Part shown: piece after piece, positions 25,822-35,263 of the stretch
Numbering within the stretch: position 1 is the first letter of the stretch
How the letters are laid out: every line of letters begins with the position of its first letter
Assembly: GCA_947474365.1 (NCBI GenBank)
Contig: CANJIU010000060.1
Span: 1 to 55,981 of the forward strand
Direction: 5' to 3'
DNA: 55,981 bases
Source of the DNA: Opitutia bacterium
GTDB lineage: Bacteria > Verrucomicrobiota > Verrucomicrobiia > Opitutales > Opitutaceae
Made by a program: the position numbers and the translations under genes
The notes under the pieces: model-generated
What the model was told of the DNA's origin: nothing
What the model saw: only the letters and a program-made list of their open reading frames with translations
Database searches by the model: none

Positions 25822-27138
25822 TCAGCTGCGATAGTCCGCGTTTTCGCTCACGTACTCGTGGGTGAGGTCCCCGCCGATCACCGAGGCTGACGCGGCACCA
25901 TTGCCGATGTCGATTTCGAGTTCGACGGCGCGTTCGTGACGCGGGTAGTCGATCGGCGCGGCAAAGACTCCCTCTGCCGTGGGGGCGCTGGTGTAAAGCT
26001 CGGCGTCCTTGAGATGTGCAACCAGTGCGGCTTCCTTCGTTGGATCGAGCTGGAACACGCCCTTCGCGAAGATTTCTACGCCGCCCATTCGGGCGCTGAG
26101 GTTGGAGAGGTTGGTGCCGGGCGCGTGGGCGCCGACATGTTTGCCGATCGCCTGGATCAGTCGCCCGACGTTGGGGTCGTTGCCTGCCACCGCGCACTTG
26201 AAGAGTGGACCGTTGACGACGGCCTTTCCCAGCGCGCGCGCCAGCCCGAGGCTCGCGGCGTTTTTCACCGTGACTCGGATTACGTGCCGCACGCCCTCGC
26301 CGTTGCGCACGACGTCCTCGGCGAGATCCCGGCAGACCTGGTGCAGCCCGCGTTCGAACGTGCCCCAGTCGTTGAACGGGACCCGGCCCGACGAGAGTGC
26401 GACAACGGTGTCGGACGTGCTCGTGTCACTGTCGATGCTGATTGCGTTGAAGCTTGAATCGACCGCGCGGGCGAGCATCGGCCGCAGTTCCGCGCGCGGC
26501 ACGGCGATATCGGTGAGAATGTAGACGAGCATCGTCGCCATGTTCGGTTCGATCATGCCCGCGCCCTTGGCGATCCCGACGATGCTGCCGGCCCCGACCG
26601 TGGCGCGTCGGATCTTCGGGTACAGGTCCGTCGTCACGATTCCTTCCGCTGCGGGCAGGATCGAGCCGCCGGCGAGGGCGGCGACCGCCTTGGGCAACTC
26701 TGCGATCATGGCCTCATCGGGCAGTCGCCAGCCGATGACTCCGGTGGAACTCGGCAAAATTTGGGCAGGGGAGAATCCAAGGCCTCCTGCCGTCGCGGCG
26801 CAGATGCGTTCGGAAGCTTCGACGCCACCAGGGGCGCACACGTTGGAAATCTTGTTGTTGATGATCACCGCGCCCAGTGTCGGCTCTGCGAGCCGCTTGC
26901 GGCCGATGATCACGGGCGCTCCGGGAAACGCGTTGCGCGTGAACATCGCCGCGAAGGCGGTGGTCGGTTCGTCGAGGGCGATGAGCGTGAGCGTCATCTG
27001 CGCCGGCTTGGGCGCCTCAAACGGCGTGAACTTGAAACGGGTGCAGCCGACGCGAAACCCGGCGGGCAGCGCCGCCTGCGCGGCGAGCCACGCGCGATGT
27101 TCGTCGCGATGGTTGAACGTGAGATTCGTGGTGGACAC
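25822..27138 (-). CDS. argJ: Bifunctional glutamate N-acetyltransferase / ornithine acetyltransferase
   Basis: ArgJ transfers the acetyl group from N-acetylornithine to glutamate, making ornithine and recycling the acetyl group; many members also start the cycle from acetyl-CoA. The 438-residue precursor normally cleaves itself before the threonine in the sequence EPNMATML, which is present. Other family motifs are STGVIGWRLP, DSDTSTSDTV and AGNDPNVGRLIQAIGK. The start is GTG at 27138. It is the only arginine gene here on the minus strand, facing the ornithine decarboxylase gene and divergent from argB with a 226-base gap. No argA or argE is seen, which fits the cyclic pathway. Confidence 0.96.
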   Translation of the reverse strand: MSTTNLTFNHRDEHRAWLAAQAALPAGFRVGCTRFKFTPFEAPKPAQMTLTLIALDEPTTAFAAMFTRNAFPGAPVIIGRKRLAEPTLGAVIINNKISNVCAPGGVEASERICAATAGGLGFSPAQILPSSTGVIGWRLPDEAMIAELPKAVAALAGGSILPAAEGIVTTDLYPKIRRATVGAGSIVGIAKGAGMIEPNMATMLVYILTDIAVPRAELRPMLARAVDSSFNAISIDSDTSTSDTVVALSSGRVPFNDWGTFERGLHQVCRDLAEDVVRNGEGVRHVIRVTVKNAASLGLARALGKAVVNGPLFKCAVAGNDPNVGRLIQAIGKHVGAHAPGTNLSNLSARMGGVEIFAKGVFQLDPTKEAALVAHLKDAELYTSAPTAEGVFAAPIDYPRHERAVELEIDIGNGAASASVIGGDLTHEYVSENADYRS

Positions 27139-27364
27139 GCGAGAGAAGTGGTGCCGCCACGCCGCGGAGTGAAGAAGAAATTTTCGACGAACGCCGATCG
27201 AACGGCGCCGCGCTGCGCCGGGCGGGGAGCAACGGACCGGTGCGCCGCGAAAAATTTTTATGGAAATGCGCGCGGCGTGTGCCTTATTGCTTCCATCTCT
27301 TCGCCAACGTGAGCGTTATTTTCCTTCACCCACAGGCACCGTCACCGGTGTCCCCCCATCGCCG

Positions 27365-28246
27365 ATGAATGTCTCCGAAGTCACCGCCAAGGCGAAGGTG
27401 CTGCTAGAAGCGCTGCCCTACATCCAGGATTTCCACGGCTCCACGTTTGTCATCAAATATGGCGGCAGCTTCATGGACGATCCGGACCCGGTCGTCCGCA
27501 CCCGCGTCGCCTACGACATCGCGTTTCTCGCCGCAGTGGGAATCAACGTCGTGGTCGTTCACGGCGGCGGCAAGGCGATCACCCGGGCGATGGAGTCGTC
27601 GGGATTGAAGGCGAATTTTGTGAACGGCCTGCGCGTGACCGACGAGGCCACGATCAACGTCGTCAAGAAAACGCTTGATGAAATCGTGAACAAGGAGGTC
27701 TGCGACGCGATGATTCAGGCCCGGGGACGTCCGAAGGGACTTTCGGGCGACACCGTACTCGTCTGCCAGAAGCTGACCGAGGACGACGACGGCAATACCG
27801 TCGATCTTGGGTACGTGGGCGACGTCACCGAGGTGAAGGTGAAATTGATCAAGAAGGAGATTGGTGACGGATTCACGCCGGTGATTTCGCCGGTGGCGGA
27901 GGGCTACGATGGCAAGCCGTACAATGTGAACGCCGATCTCGTGGCCGGCCGCGTGGCGAGCGCGCTGCGCGCCCGGCGGCTGATCTACATGAGCGACGTT
28001 CCGGGGCTCCTGGCGGCGCCGCCGAATCCCGATTCCCTGATTTCGACGCTGAAAATCAGCCAGGTCGACGACTTGAAGAAGCGCGGCGTGATTGACAAGG
28101 GGATGCGTCCGAAGGTGCAGAGCGCGATCCGGGCTTTGCAGGAAGGGGTGCAGCGGGTGCATTTCATCGACGGCCGGCTGCCTCATTCGCTGCTGCTGGA
28201 GATTTTCACCGACCATGGGATCGGCACCGAGATTGTGCACGGTTAG
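27365..28246 (+). CDS. argB: N-acetylglutamate kinase
   Basis: ArgB phosphorylates N-acetylglutamate, the second step and often the arginine-regulated one. The 293-residue protein has the amino-acid-kinase motifs TFVIKYGGS (catalytic lysine), VVVHGGGKAI, LGYVGDVTEV and the ATP-site segment IYMSDVPGLL. The N-terminal helix before the kinase core (MNVSEVTAKAKVLLEALPYI) is like that of the hexameric arginine-inhibited forms, but inhibition is inferred. ATG 27365 fits this helix; the frame is open upstream to 27260. argD follows after 117 bases. Confidence 0.96.
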   Translation: MNVSEVTAKAKVLLEALPYIQDFHGSTFVIKYGGSFMDDPDPVVRTRVAYDIAFLAAVGINVVVVHGGGKAITRAMESSGLKANFVNGLRVTDEATINVVKKTLDEIVNKEVCDAMIQARGRPKGLSGDTVLVCQKLTEDDDGNTVDLGYVGDVTEVKVKLIKKEIGDGFTPVISPVAEGYDGKPYNVNADLVAGRVASALRARRLIYMSDVPGLLAAPPNPDSLISTLKISQVDDLKKRGVIDKGMRPKVQSAIRALQEGVQRVHFIDGRLPHSLLLEIFTDHGIGTEIVHG

Positions 28247-28363
28247 GCGGGGCCGGGCGAAAGCGGGGAATACACCCGGGGGTTCAAATTGCCACGTGCT
28301 GCGACGGAGCGCGGCGCGAAAATCATTTCAAATGTCGGCAGAACCTTGTGTTTTGTCCCTGCA

Positions 28364-29581
28364 ATGACCTCGCCTTCGATTGTCCGAACCAACACCGCCG
28401 AACTGTACGACGCGCATGTGCTCAAGAACTATGCGCGGGCTCCGTTGACGTTGGTGCGCGGTCGCGGGGCGCAGGTTTGGGACGACGCCGGCAACGCCTA
28501 TCTCGACTTCACGTCGGGCATCGCGGTCAGCGCGCTCGGTCACTGCCATCCGCATTGGGTCGCGGCAGTGCAGCGGCAGGCGGCAGAGCTGATTCACGTC
28601 AGCAACCTCTTCCGCAATCCGCAGCAGGGTGAGCTGGCGCGGCGGTTGGTGGGCCGTGCGGGCCCGGGCCGGGTGTTCTTTTGCAACAGCGGGGCGGAGG
28701 CGAACGAAGCGCTGATCAAGCTGGCGCGTTTGCACGGCATGCAGAAGTCCGGGGAGGACGGGAAGTGCTACAAAATCATCTGCGCGAAGAATGCCTTTCA
28801 CGGCCGGACCTTTGGCGGAATGAGCGCGACGCCGCAGGAAAAGATCCAGAAGGGATTTCGTCCGATGGTCGCCGGCTTTTCGTTTGGCGAAATCAACAAT
28901 CTCGACTCCTTCGCGGCGCTGGTCGATGACGACACGGCGGCGATCTTTCTTGAGACCATTCAGGGCGAGAGCGGGATCAATCCCTGCACGACGGAATTTT
29001 TGATCGGATTGCGGCGGTTGTGTGACCGGCACAACCTGCTGCTGATGCTCGACGAGGTGCAGTGTGGCGTCGGCCGCACGGGCCGCTTTTATTCCTTCGA
29101 GCACGCGGGGGTCACGCCGGATGCGATTGGCATGGCGAAGGGGCTGGGCGGCGGATTTCCGATCGGAGCGATGTGGGTCCGGGAGCGTTTTGCGGATCTG
29201 TTTCATCCGGGCAATCACGGGACCACGTTTGGCGGCACGCCTCTGGCCTGCGCGGCGGCGCTCGCGGTCCTCGACGTGATCGAGCGGGACGGTCTGCTGG
29301 AAAAGGTGCGGGCACAGAGCGGTCCGTGGCACGAGGCGTTGCAGCAGCTCGCGGCCGATTTTCCACGGCATGTCACCGGTGTGCGGGGCATGGGCTACCT
29401 CGTGGGAGTGCAGATGTCGTCCGATCCGTCGCCGTATATCGCGGCCTTGCGGGAACGGGGACTGCTCGCGCCCAGTGCGGGTGGTAATGTCGTGCGACTG
29501 CTCCCGCCGCTCAACGCCACGGCGGACGAACTTGCCAAGGCAGTGGCGATTTTTCGCGACGTGCTCGCGGCCAAAACCTGA
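28364..29581 (+). CDS. argD: Acetylornithine aminotransferase
   Basis: ArgD converts N-acetylglutamate semialdehyde to N-acetylornithine using glutamate and PLP. The 405-residue length is typical. The sequence shows class-III aminotransferase motifs: GHCHPHWVAAVQRQA, NSGAEANEALIKLAR, FLETIQGESGINP, LMLDEVQCGVGRTG, and the PLP lysine in AMAKGLGGGFPIGAMW-type sequence (here GMAKGLGGG). FGGTPLACAAAL follows. A role in lysine synthesis (succinyl-DAP) is also possible, as in other bacteria. ATG 28364 is chosen; argF begins 103 bases after its stop. Confidence 0.95.
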   Translation: MTSPSIVRTNTAELYDAHVLKNYARAPLTLVRGRGAQVWDDAGNAYLDFTSGIAVSALGHCHPHWVAAVQRQAAELIHVSNLFRNPQQGELARRLVGRAGPGRVFFCNSGAEANEALIKLARLHGMQKSGEDGKCYKIICAKNAFHGRTFGGMSATPQEKIQKGFRPMVAGFSFGEINNLDSFAALVDDDTAAIFLETIQGESGINPCTTEFLIGLRRLCDRHNLLLMLDEVQCGVGRTGRFYSFEHAGVTPDAIGMAKGLGGGFPIGAMWVRERFADLFHPGNHGTTFGGTPLACAAALAVLDVIERDGLLEKVRAQSGPWHEALQQLAADFPRHVTGVRGMGYLVGVQMSSDPSPYIAALRERGLLAPSAGGNVVRLLPPLNATADELAKAVAIFRDVLAAKT

Positions 29582-29684
29582 AATCACGTCCGCCGGCCGG
29601 CCCTCCGGGAACCGTCGGTTTTGCCTCACCCATTATTTTTCACTCGTGGATGGCCTCCGCGGGACTTAAACCCGTCCGTTTTTC

Positions 29685-30632
29685 ATGAAGCACTTCCTCA
29701 AAGAGACCGACTTCACGCGTTCCGAGCTGCCGGGTTTGTTTGCGCTCGCCCGTGACTTGAAGCGGAAGCGCGGCAAGAAAGGAGCTCCGACCCCGCTCAA
29801 GGGCGAGACCTGGGCGATGATTTTTTCGAAGTCATCGACGCGCACCCGGGTGTCGTTCGAGGTCGGCATCCATGAACTCGGGGGGAATCCGCTGTTTCTG
29901 AACCGGAACGACATTCAACTCGGGCGGGGCGAGACGATTGCCGACACCGCCCGGGTGCTGTCCCGGTTTGTGCATGGCTTGGTCGTGCGGACGTTCGACC
30001 ACGCCGAGGTGCAACAGCTCGCGGATATCGGCACCATTCCGGTGATCAACGCGCTGACTGACCTGCTGCATCCCTGTCAGATTCTGGCGGACGCCTTCAC
30101 GCTGGCGGAGCGGTGGGGACACGGCAAGGATCTCGTCGGTTCGCTGCGGGGGCGGAAGATCGCGTTCGTCGGTGACCGGGGATGCAACGTCGCGAACTCG
30201 TGGATCCTCGGGGCGAATCTGCTCGGCATGAAGATCTCGCTCGCCGGTCCTCCGGGTTTCGACGCGGCGCCGGAGTTTGACCAATTGCTGGCGCGGGAGG
30301 GTTTTGCCGGCGGGTATAAATTCACGACCGACGCCTATGAAGCGGTAAAGGACGCCGATGTGGTCTACACCGACGTCTGGGTGAGCATGGGCAAGGAGGA
30401 GGAAACGAAGGAACGGATCCGGGTCATGACCCCGTATGCAGTGACGAAGAAGCTCTTCGCCGCGGCAAAAAAGGATGCGCTCTTCATGCATTGCCTGCCG
30501 GCGCACGCCGGCCAGGAGGTGACGCAGGAGATTTTAGACGATCCGCGCTCGATTATTTTCGATCAGGCCGAGAACCGGCTGCACATGCAAAAAGCCATTC
30601 TCGCGACACTCGCGGCGTCACGGCGGAAGTGA
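29685..30632 (+). CDS. argF: Ornithine carbamoyltransferase
   Basis: ArgF joins carbamoyl phosphate and ornithine to form citrulline. The 315-residue length is normal. The carbamoyl phosphate site is SSTRTRVSFE and HPCQILAD, with VRTFDHAEVQQLA between. The ornithine site includes DVWVSMGKEEE and HCLPAHAGQEVT. HCLPAH is usual; AGQEV replaces the more common RGEEV, a small difference that keeps the catalytic Cys. Its carbamoyl phosphate would come from CarB encoded at 43.3 kb. It competes with the decarboxylase at 24.6 kb for ornithine. Confidence 0.97.
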   Translation: MKHFLKETDFTRSELPGLFALARDLKRKRGKKGAPTPLKGETWAMIFSKSSTRTRVSFEVGIHELGGNPLFLNRNDIQLGRGETIADTARVLSRFVHGLVVRTFDHAEVQQLADIGTIPVINALTDLLHPCQILADAFTLAERWGHGKDLVGSLRGRKIAFVGDRGCNVANSWILGANLLGMKISLAGPPGFDAAPEFDQLLAREGFAGGYKFTTDAYEAVKDADVVYTDVWVSMGKEEETKERIRVMTPYAVTKKLFAAAKKDALFMHCLPAHAGQEVTQEILDDPRSIIFDQAENRLHMQKAILATLAASRRK

Positions 30633-30732
30633 TCCGGCTTGGGTCGGATAAGGAAGCCGCCGGCTCGGAATGGCGGTGTCGGCCGGCTGAAGGCTTTGGG
30701 TGGGTGCAGTTCCTTTGTGAGCGCCGTTTTGT

Positions 30733-31212
30733 TTATTCGACCAGGATATACATGAACCGATCGTTGATTTTCTGAAAGTTGCCGGTGGTGAGATCACCGT
30801 CGTCGATCATTGCGTCGATCTGACGCATCCGCGTGTCGTCCACTGGTGAACCGCTCAGGGAAACCGCGACGGCGATGCCGTTGATGTCCCGGTCATAGTT
30901 CCAATTGCCACCGAGAATCGTGGGGGCGGTCCAGACACTGGTCTGGAGTCGACTCGTCAATCCCGCGGGTACGAGCCCCGGCCCGACATTGGGTGGCCAG
31001 CTCCCGATTTCCAGTGAATAGGTCTCGAACGCCTGGGTGAAGATGCGGAGGTCGTTGACGAAACGGCTGTTTTTCGAGCGCATCTGGACCTTCTGGATGG
31101 CAGGGATCGCGAGTGAGGCGAGCAGGCCGATGATGACGACCACGATCATGATTTCGACCAGGGTGAATCCGGCGGAGTTCCTTGGGAGCGCGCGGGTAGG
31201 GGACGATTTCAT
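30733..31212 (-). CDS. Type IV pilin-like / pseudopilin protein
   Basis: The 159-residue product has the prepilin leader ending in Gly15, then FTLVEIMIVVVIIGLLASLA, the hydrophobic stem. Glu at position 5 of the mature protein is present. The rest (GGNWNYDRDINGIAVAVS and a C-terminal ILVE) is a small globular head with no cysteines. It could be a minor pilin, a type II secretion pseudopilin or a competence pilin. Processing by a prepilin peptidase is expected. It stands alone between argF and argG and faces argF. The PilC-like gene at 40.7 kb may belong to the same machine. Confidence 0.85.
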   Translation of the reverse strand: MKSSPTRALPRNSAGFTLVEIMIVVVIIGLLASLAIPAIQKVQMRSKNSRFVNDLRIFTQAFETYSLEIGSWPPNVGPGLVPAGLTSRLQTSVWTAPTILGGNWNYDRDINGIAVAVSLSGSPVDDTRMRQIDAMIDDGDLTTGNFQKINDRFMYILVE

Positions 31213-31275
31213 GGCGGTGGAGATCGGATTTGAATTATGAGATGTTTTCGCTGCCGGCAATTCTCGATCGCGGAG

Positions 31276-31296
31276 CCCGGGCAGACAATGCCCGGG
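31276..31296. promoter_or_regulatory. Perfect hairpin upstream of argG and the pilin gene
   Basis: CCCGGGCA at 31276-31283 pairs fully with TGCCCGGG at 31289-31296, with a five-base loop. It lies 130 bases before argG and 64 bases before the divergent pilin gene. The same core, CCGGGCA...TGCCCGG, occurs before carB (43162-43192). It may be an RNA structure or an operator; nothing further can be said. Confidence 0.4.
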
Positions 31297-31425
31297 AGGT
31301 AAACGCCTCGTGAAGTTCTCGCTGCGTAACTCTACGCGGTCGGTGAGTGTTTCTGCGGGCTGGTGGAACCGGTTGTTTTTATTTTGCGCGGCACGCCGCC
31401 GCCTCCACACACTCTCCGTTCATCC

Positions 31426-32652
31426 ATGAAAATCGTTCTCGCTTATTCGGGCGGACTGGACACGTCCGTCATCGTCAAGTGGCTCCGCGAAACCTATGAT
31501 GCGGAAATCGTCACCTTCGCCGCCGACATCGGGCAGGAGGAGGAGCTGAACGGGCTGCCCCAAAAGGCCCGCGCCACGGGGGCGGCGAAGCACTATACGC
31601 TCGATCTCGTGGAGGAGTTTGCGAGCGACTTCATCTATCCGATGATCCGGGCCAATGCGATTTACGAGAGCCAGTATTATCTCGGAACTTCGATTGCGCG
31701 GCCCCTGATCGCGAAGGCGCAGGTCGAAATTGCGAAGAAGGAAAAGGCCGACACCGTCGCCCACGGCGCCACCGGCAAGGGCAACGATCAGTGCCGTTTT
31801 GAACTCACTTACATGGCGCTCAATCCCCGCCTCACGATTCTGGCACCGTGGAAGATCGACACGTTTCGCGACGAGTTCCCGGGCCGCGCCGAGATGATCG
31901 CCTACTGCGCGAAGCACCGGATTCCCGTCGAGGCGTCGCTCAAGAAGCCGTATTCGATGGACCGAAACCTCCTCCATATTTCCTACGAGGCCGGGATTCT
32001 CGAAGATCCGTGGTTCGATCCGACGACCAAGGAAAACAAGGGCATGTTCAAGCTCTCGGTCTCGCCCGAGGACGCGCCTGATCGGGCGGAATACGTCGAG
32101 CTCGATTTCGAGCGGGGCAACTGTGTCGCCGTGAATGGCAAAAAACTTTCCCCCGCGGGCGTGCTCAAGGCGTTGAACAAACTTGGCGGCAAGCATGGGA
32201 TTGGTCGCGTCGATTTGGTCGAGAACCGTTTCGTCGGCATGAAGTCGCGCGGAGTCTATGAGACGCCCGGCGGCACGATCCTGATGCAGGCGCACCGGCA
32301 GGTGGAGTCGCTCACGATGGATCGCGAAGTCATGCACCTTCGGGATTCGCTGATCCCGAAGTACGCGGAGCTGGTCTATTACGGGTTCTGGTTCGCCCCC
32401 GAGCGCGAGGCACTGCAGGCACTCGTTGACGAAAGCCAGCGTTTCGTCTCCGGGACCGTCCGTCTCAAGCTCTACAAGGGAAACATCATCACCTGCGGTC
32501 GGAAATCGAAGTACTCACTCTACGACGACAAGATCGCGTCGATGGAGGGCGTGAAGAGTTGGTACAACCAGAGCGACGCGACCGGCTTCATCCGTCTGAA
32601 CGGCCTGAGGCTCCGCGCCCGCAATCTCACGCAGGGCGGACCGAAAGTCTGA
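31426..32652 (+). CDS. argG: Argininosuccinate synthase
   Basis: ArgG condenses citrulline and aspartate with ATP. The 408-residue protein starts MKIVLAYSGGLDTSVIVKWL, with the PP-loop motif SGGLDTS. Further family motifs are AHGATGKGNDQCRFE, SYEAGILEDPW, YETPGGTILMQAH and GRKSKYSLYD. argH is not in the window. ATG 31426 puts the PP-loop at the normal place. A GC-rich hairpin follows the stop at 32673-32692 and may terminate both argG and the convergent mla operon. Confidence 0.97.
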   Translation: MKIVLAYSGGLDTSVIVKWLRETYDAEIVTFAADIGQEEELNGLPQKARATGAAKHYTLDLVEEFASDFIYPMIRANAIYESQYYLGTSIARPLIAKAQVEIAKKEKADTVAHGATGKGNDQCRFELTYMALNPRLTILAPWKIDTFRDEFPGRAEMIAYCAKHRIPVEASLKKPYSMDRNLLHISYEAGILEDPWFDPTTKENKGMFKLSVSPEDAPDRAEYVELDFERGNCVAVNGKKLSPAGVLKALNKLGGKHGIGRVDLVENRFVGMKSRGVYETPGGTILMQAHRQVESLTMDREVMHLRDSLIPKYAELVYYGFWFAPEREALQALVDESQRFVSGTVRLKLYKGNIITCGRKSKYSLYDDKIASMEGVKSWYNQSDATGFIRLNGLRLRARNLTQGGPKV

Positions 32653-32672
32653 GGACAGGTGCTTGAAGCCGG

Positions 32673-32692
32673 GCGCCCCGCGGTCGGGGCGC
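32673..32692. terminator. GC-rich hairpin between argG and mlaD
   Basis: GCGCCCCG at 32673-32680 pairs perfectly with CGGGGCGC at 32685-32692 across a CGGT tetraloop. It lies 20 bases after the argG stop and 7 bases after the convergent mlaD stop on the other strand. There is no T-run, so it is a possible bidirectional terminator or transcript end, not a canonical one. Confidence 0.45.
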
Positions 32693-32698
32693 GCCTCC

Positions 32699-33694
32699 TC
32701 AGAACAGTCCGCGTGAGACGACGCCGACGGCGGTGATGGGACCGGCGTCGTCGAGGCCATCGAGCGCGCGGTTGGCCTTTTTCATGATCGCCTGGGCGTC
32801 GCGTAGCACGGAATCGTCATTGAGCAATTTGCCAAGAGTGCCTTCGCCGCGTGAAATTTTGTCCGAGACCGCCCGCAGGTTCGCGATCGAGGCCTTGAGG
32901 TCGTCGCCGGATTTTTGATCGAAGACGAGCGCGCCGAGCGTGCCCTTGCCCGCCTTCACCTGATCGACGATCGACTGGGCGTTAGCGATGAAGTTCTTGG
33001 CCTCGTCCGCGCCCTTTCGAATATCCCCGAGGGTCGCGACCATCTCGTCGTGAAGTTTGGGATCGTTGATGAGTTTGCCCAGCGTGCCCTCGCCCTTGTT
33101 GAGCTTGTCGGTGACCTGCTGCAGGTTGGCGGTCGTCTTGGCGATGCTGTCGCGGTTTTCCGTGACAAGCAGGTCGATTTTCTGGATGACGCCGGTCGAG
33201 CCCTTCCCGTCGCCCGCCAGTGAACCCGTGAGGGTGCCGAGCGCGCTTTCCACCTTTTTGCCCAAGGACCCGATTTCGGTCATGATGCTGTTCAAATCGG
33301 GGGTGACCCGCGTCTTGATTTCGGCCCCGTCCACCAGCGGCTTGGCCCCGGCTGAGCCGAGGTCGATTGAGATGTAGTTCGTTCCGATCAGCCCGGCCAT
33401 CACGATCGAGGCGGTGGCGTCGCTGCGGATTTCGACCTTGGGATCGATGTGCAGGACGGCTTCGGCACGCCGGCCGGCGAGGCGGGTTGCGTCGACGATG
33501 CCGACCACGACGCCGGCCATGCGGACTTCGTCCCCCTTTTTCAGCTCCTTCAGGCTTTCGAAGCCGGCGATGAGGGTGTAGCCCTTGTCGTAAAAAACTT
33601 TTCCGCCGTTGAGGGTCTGGAATGTGACCCAGGTTAGTGCCAGTCCGAGGAGGAAAAAGAGTCCGACGCGGGTGGTTTGTTGCATGTTGTTCAT
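32699..33694 (-). CDS. mlaD: MlaD-family lipid-binding protein
   Basis: The 331-residue product has one N-terminal membrane helix (VGLFFLLGLALTWVTFQTL) and an MCE domain at about 37-115 (GYTLIAGFESLKELKKGDEVRMAG, GLIGTNYISIDLG). The long C-terminal part is a helical region with three copies of a G-E/K-GTLGKL motif (near residues 190, 245 and 285). MlaD forms a hexameric ring in the periplasm that passes phospholipids to or from the MlaFE ABC transporter. This one is longer than the E. coli protein (about 180 residues) and its repeats suggest a tube or tether. The gap to mlaF is three bases. Confidence 0.92.
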   Translation of the reverse strand: MNNMQQTTRVGLFFLLGLALTWVTFQTLNGGKVFYDKGYTLIAGFESLKELKKGDEVRMAGVVVGIVDATRLAGRRAEAVLHIDPKVEIRSDATASIVMAGLIGTNYISIDLGSAGAKPLVDGAEIKTRVTPDLNSIMTEIGSLGKKVESALGTLTGSLAGDGKGSTGVIQKIDLLVTENRDSIAKTTANLQQVTDKLNKGEGTLGKLINDPKLHDEMVATLGDIRKGADEAKNFIANAQSIVDQVKAGKGTLGALVFDQKSGDDLKASIANLRAVSDKISRGEGTLGKLLNDDSVLRDAQAIMKKANRALDGLDDAGPITAVGVVSRGLF

Positions 33695-33697
33695 GAT

Positions 33698-34501
33698 TCA
33701 GGTCTCAAGGTTCTTAAAACGGGGATGCTTCAAATCGATCTTCGGATTGAGAAAATCGGCGACGCGCGGGTCCTGCGGGGAGCGTAAGTCCGACGCTTTT
33801 CCCAGACTGACCAATTGGCCTCCCATCAGGATTCCCACTCGGTCGCCGATTCCCAGGGCCAGTTCGCGATCGTGCGAAACGACGATGGTGGTGACGTGGT
33901 ACTCCTCCCGGAGCGTGGCGATGATTTCACTGATCGTGGCGGACATCACCGGGTCCAGCTCGCTCGTCGGTTCGTCGTAAAGCATGAGCTGCGGTTCCAT
34001 CACGAGGGCGCGGGCGATGGCGACGCGCTTTTTCATGCCGCCCGAGAGCTCCGAAGGGAACTTTTCGGCGGTGTTTTCGAGCGAAAGAATTTGCAGCGCG
34101 CGCATGACTTTTTCGCGGATCCCGGCCTCATGGGTGACGCGGTGTTCGCGGGGATAAAGGGCGAGATTGTCGTAGACGCTGAGCGAGTTGAAGAGCGCGC
34201 CGGACTGGAAAACGAGCGCCATGCGCACCTGCTCGCGGGTGGTTTCGGCGGCGGCGTCCTTGCCGTCAATCGACACGCGGCCGGAGGTCGGGAGCTCGAG
34301 GCCGACAATGTGCTTCAACAACACGCTCTTGCCCGAGCCGCTGGGGCCCATGAGCACAAAGATTTCGCCGGCCGCGACGTCGAAGCTGACCTCCTTCAGC
34401 ACTTGGAGGCGGCCGAAATTCTTCGTCAGCTTCGCAATGGAAACGCTGACGGCGTCGGTCGCGGTCGTGGCCTGAAGGGTGGTGGTGGTGGGTGTGGTCA
34501 T
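33698..34501 (-). CDS. mlaF: MlaF-type ABC transporter ATPase
   Basis: The 267-residue ATPase drives lipid transport through MlaE. It has the Walker A motif GPSGSGKS, the Q-loop (VFQSGALFNSLSVYDN), the signature LSGGMKKRVAIARAL, the Walker B LMLYDEPTSELDP and the switch histidine in IVVSHDRELA. ATG 34501 overlaps the mlaE stop as ATGA, indicating coupled translation. The frame continues upstream through mlaE, but that part is not coding. Confidence 0.95.
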   Translation of the reverse strand: MTTPTTTTLQATTATDAVSVSIAKLTKNFGRLQVLKEVSFDVAAGEIFVLMGPSGSGKSVLLKHIVGLELPTSGRVSIDGKDAAAETTREQVRMALVFQSGALFNSLSVYDNLALYPREHRVTHEAGIREKVMRALQILSLENTAEKFPSELSGGMKKRVAIARALVMEPQLMLYDEPTSELDPVMSATISEIIATLREEYHVTTIVVSHDRELALGIGDRVGILMGGQLVSLGKASDLRSPQDPRVADFLNPKIDLKHPRFKNLET

Positions 34502-35262
34502 CGCTGCATGAACATGAGAACCTGCGTGACGAAGTAATCGAACACGAGGATCAGGATGAGGGAGACGACGACGGCGCGGGTGACGGAGGCGCCGATTTCC
34601 CGCGGGCCGCCGCGGGTGTTGAGCCCGATGTTGCAGCACACGAGCACGACGGCGAAACCGAAGATCTCCGCCTTGATCAGGCCGTTGAGTACGTCCTTGA
34701 ACTTGGTGTACTGGCGCAGGACGGTAAAGTAAGTCTCGGGCTCGATGCTGATGAAATCGGTGACCTTGGCGCTGAACGCGCCGCCGTACCACCCGACGAG
34801 ATCGCCGATGATGGTGAGCACCGGCATCATCACCAGGACGGCCGCGAGGCGTGGCATCACGAGCATCCGGGCGGGCGGAATGTTCATCGTCTCGAGGGCG
34901 TCGATTTCCTGATACACCTTCATTGACGCGAGCTCGGCAGTGATCGCGGATCCGACGCGGCCGGCGAGCAGGATTGCCACCATGACGGGGCCAAGTTCCC
35001 GCGCCATGGAGAGCCCGACCAATGAGCCGATGAGCTGTTGGGTGCCGACGTTTTCCATCGAATACCCGGCCTGCAGGGCGAGCACGCTGCCGATGAAGAA
35101 GCTGAGGATGGCGACGATGGGCATCGTCGTGTAGCCGATGAGATAGCACTGCTCGATGAAGCGCGGGAACTGCCGGGGAAGCGTCCCAATATACGACAGC
35201 GAACGCACGAGCAGGAGCCACGTGCTCCCGAAGCCGTCGAGGATGGCGATGAGTTGTTTCAT
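34498..35262 (-). CDS. mlaE: MlaE-type ABC transporter permease
   Basis: The 254-residue permease has five to six membrane helices and family motifs GYTTMPIVAILSFFIGSVLA, LSMARELGPVMVAILLAGRV, IDALETMNIPPARMLVMPR and the C-terminal GASVTRAVVVS. With MlaF and MlaD it forms the inner-membrane lipid transporter that maintains outer-membrane asymmetry. MlaA, MlaB and MlaC are not in the window. The gene starts one base after the stop of the repeat-rich protein gene upstream, so that protein is probably part of the same system. Confidence 0.95.
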   Translation of the reverse strand: MKQLIAILDGFGSTWLLLVRSLSYIGTLPRQFPRFIEQCYLIGYTTMPIVAILSFFIGSVLALQAGYSMENVGTQQLIGSLVGLSMARELGPVMVAILLAGRVGSAITAELASMKVYQEIDALETMNIPPARMLVMPRLAAVLVMMPVLTIIGDLVGWYGGAFSAKVTDFISIEPETYFTVLRQYTKFKDVLNGLIKAEIFGFAVVLVCCNIGLNTRGGPREIGASVTRAVVVSLILILVFDYFVTQVLMFMQR

Positions 35263-35263
35263 G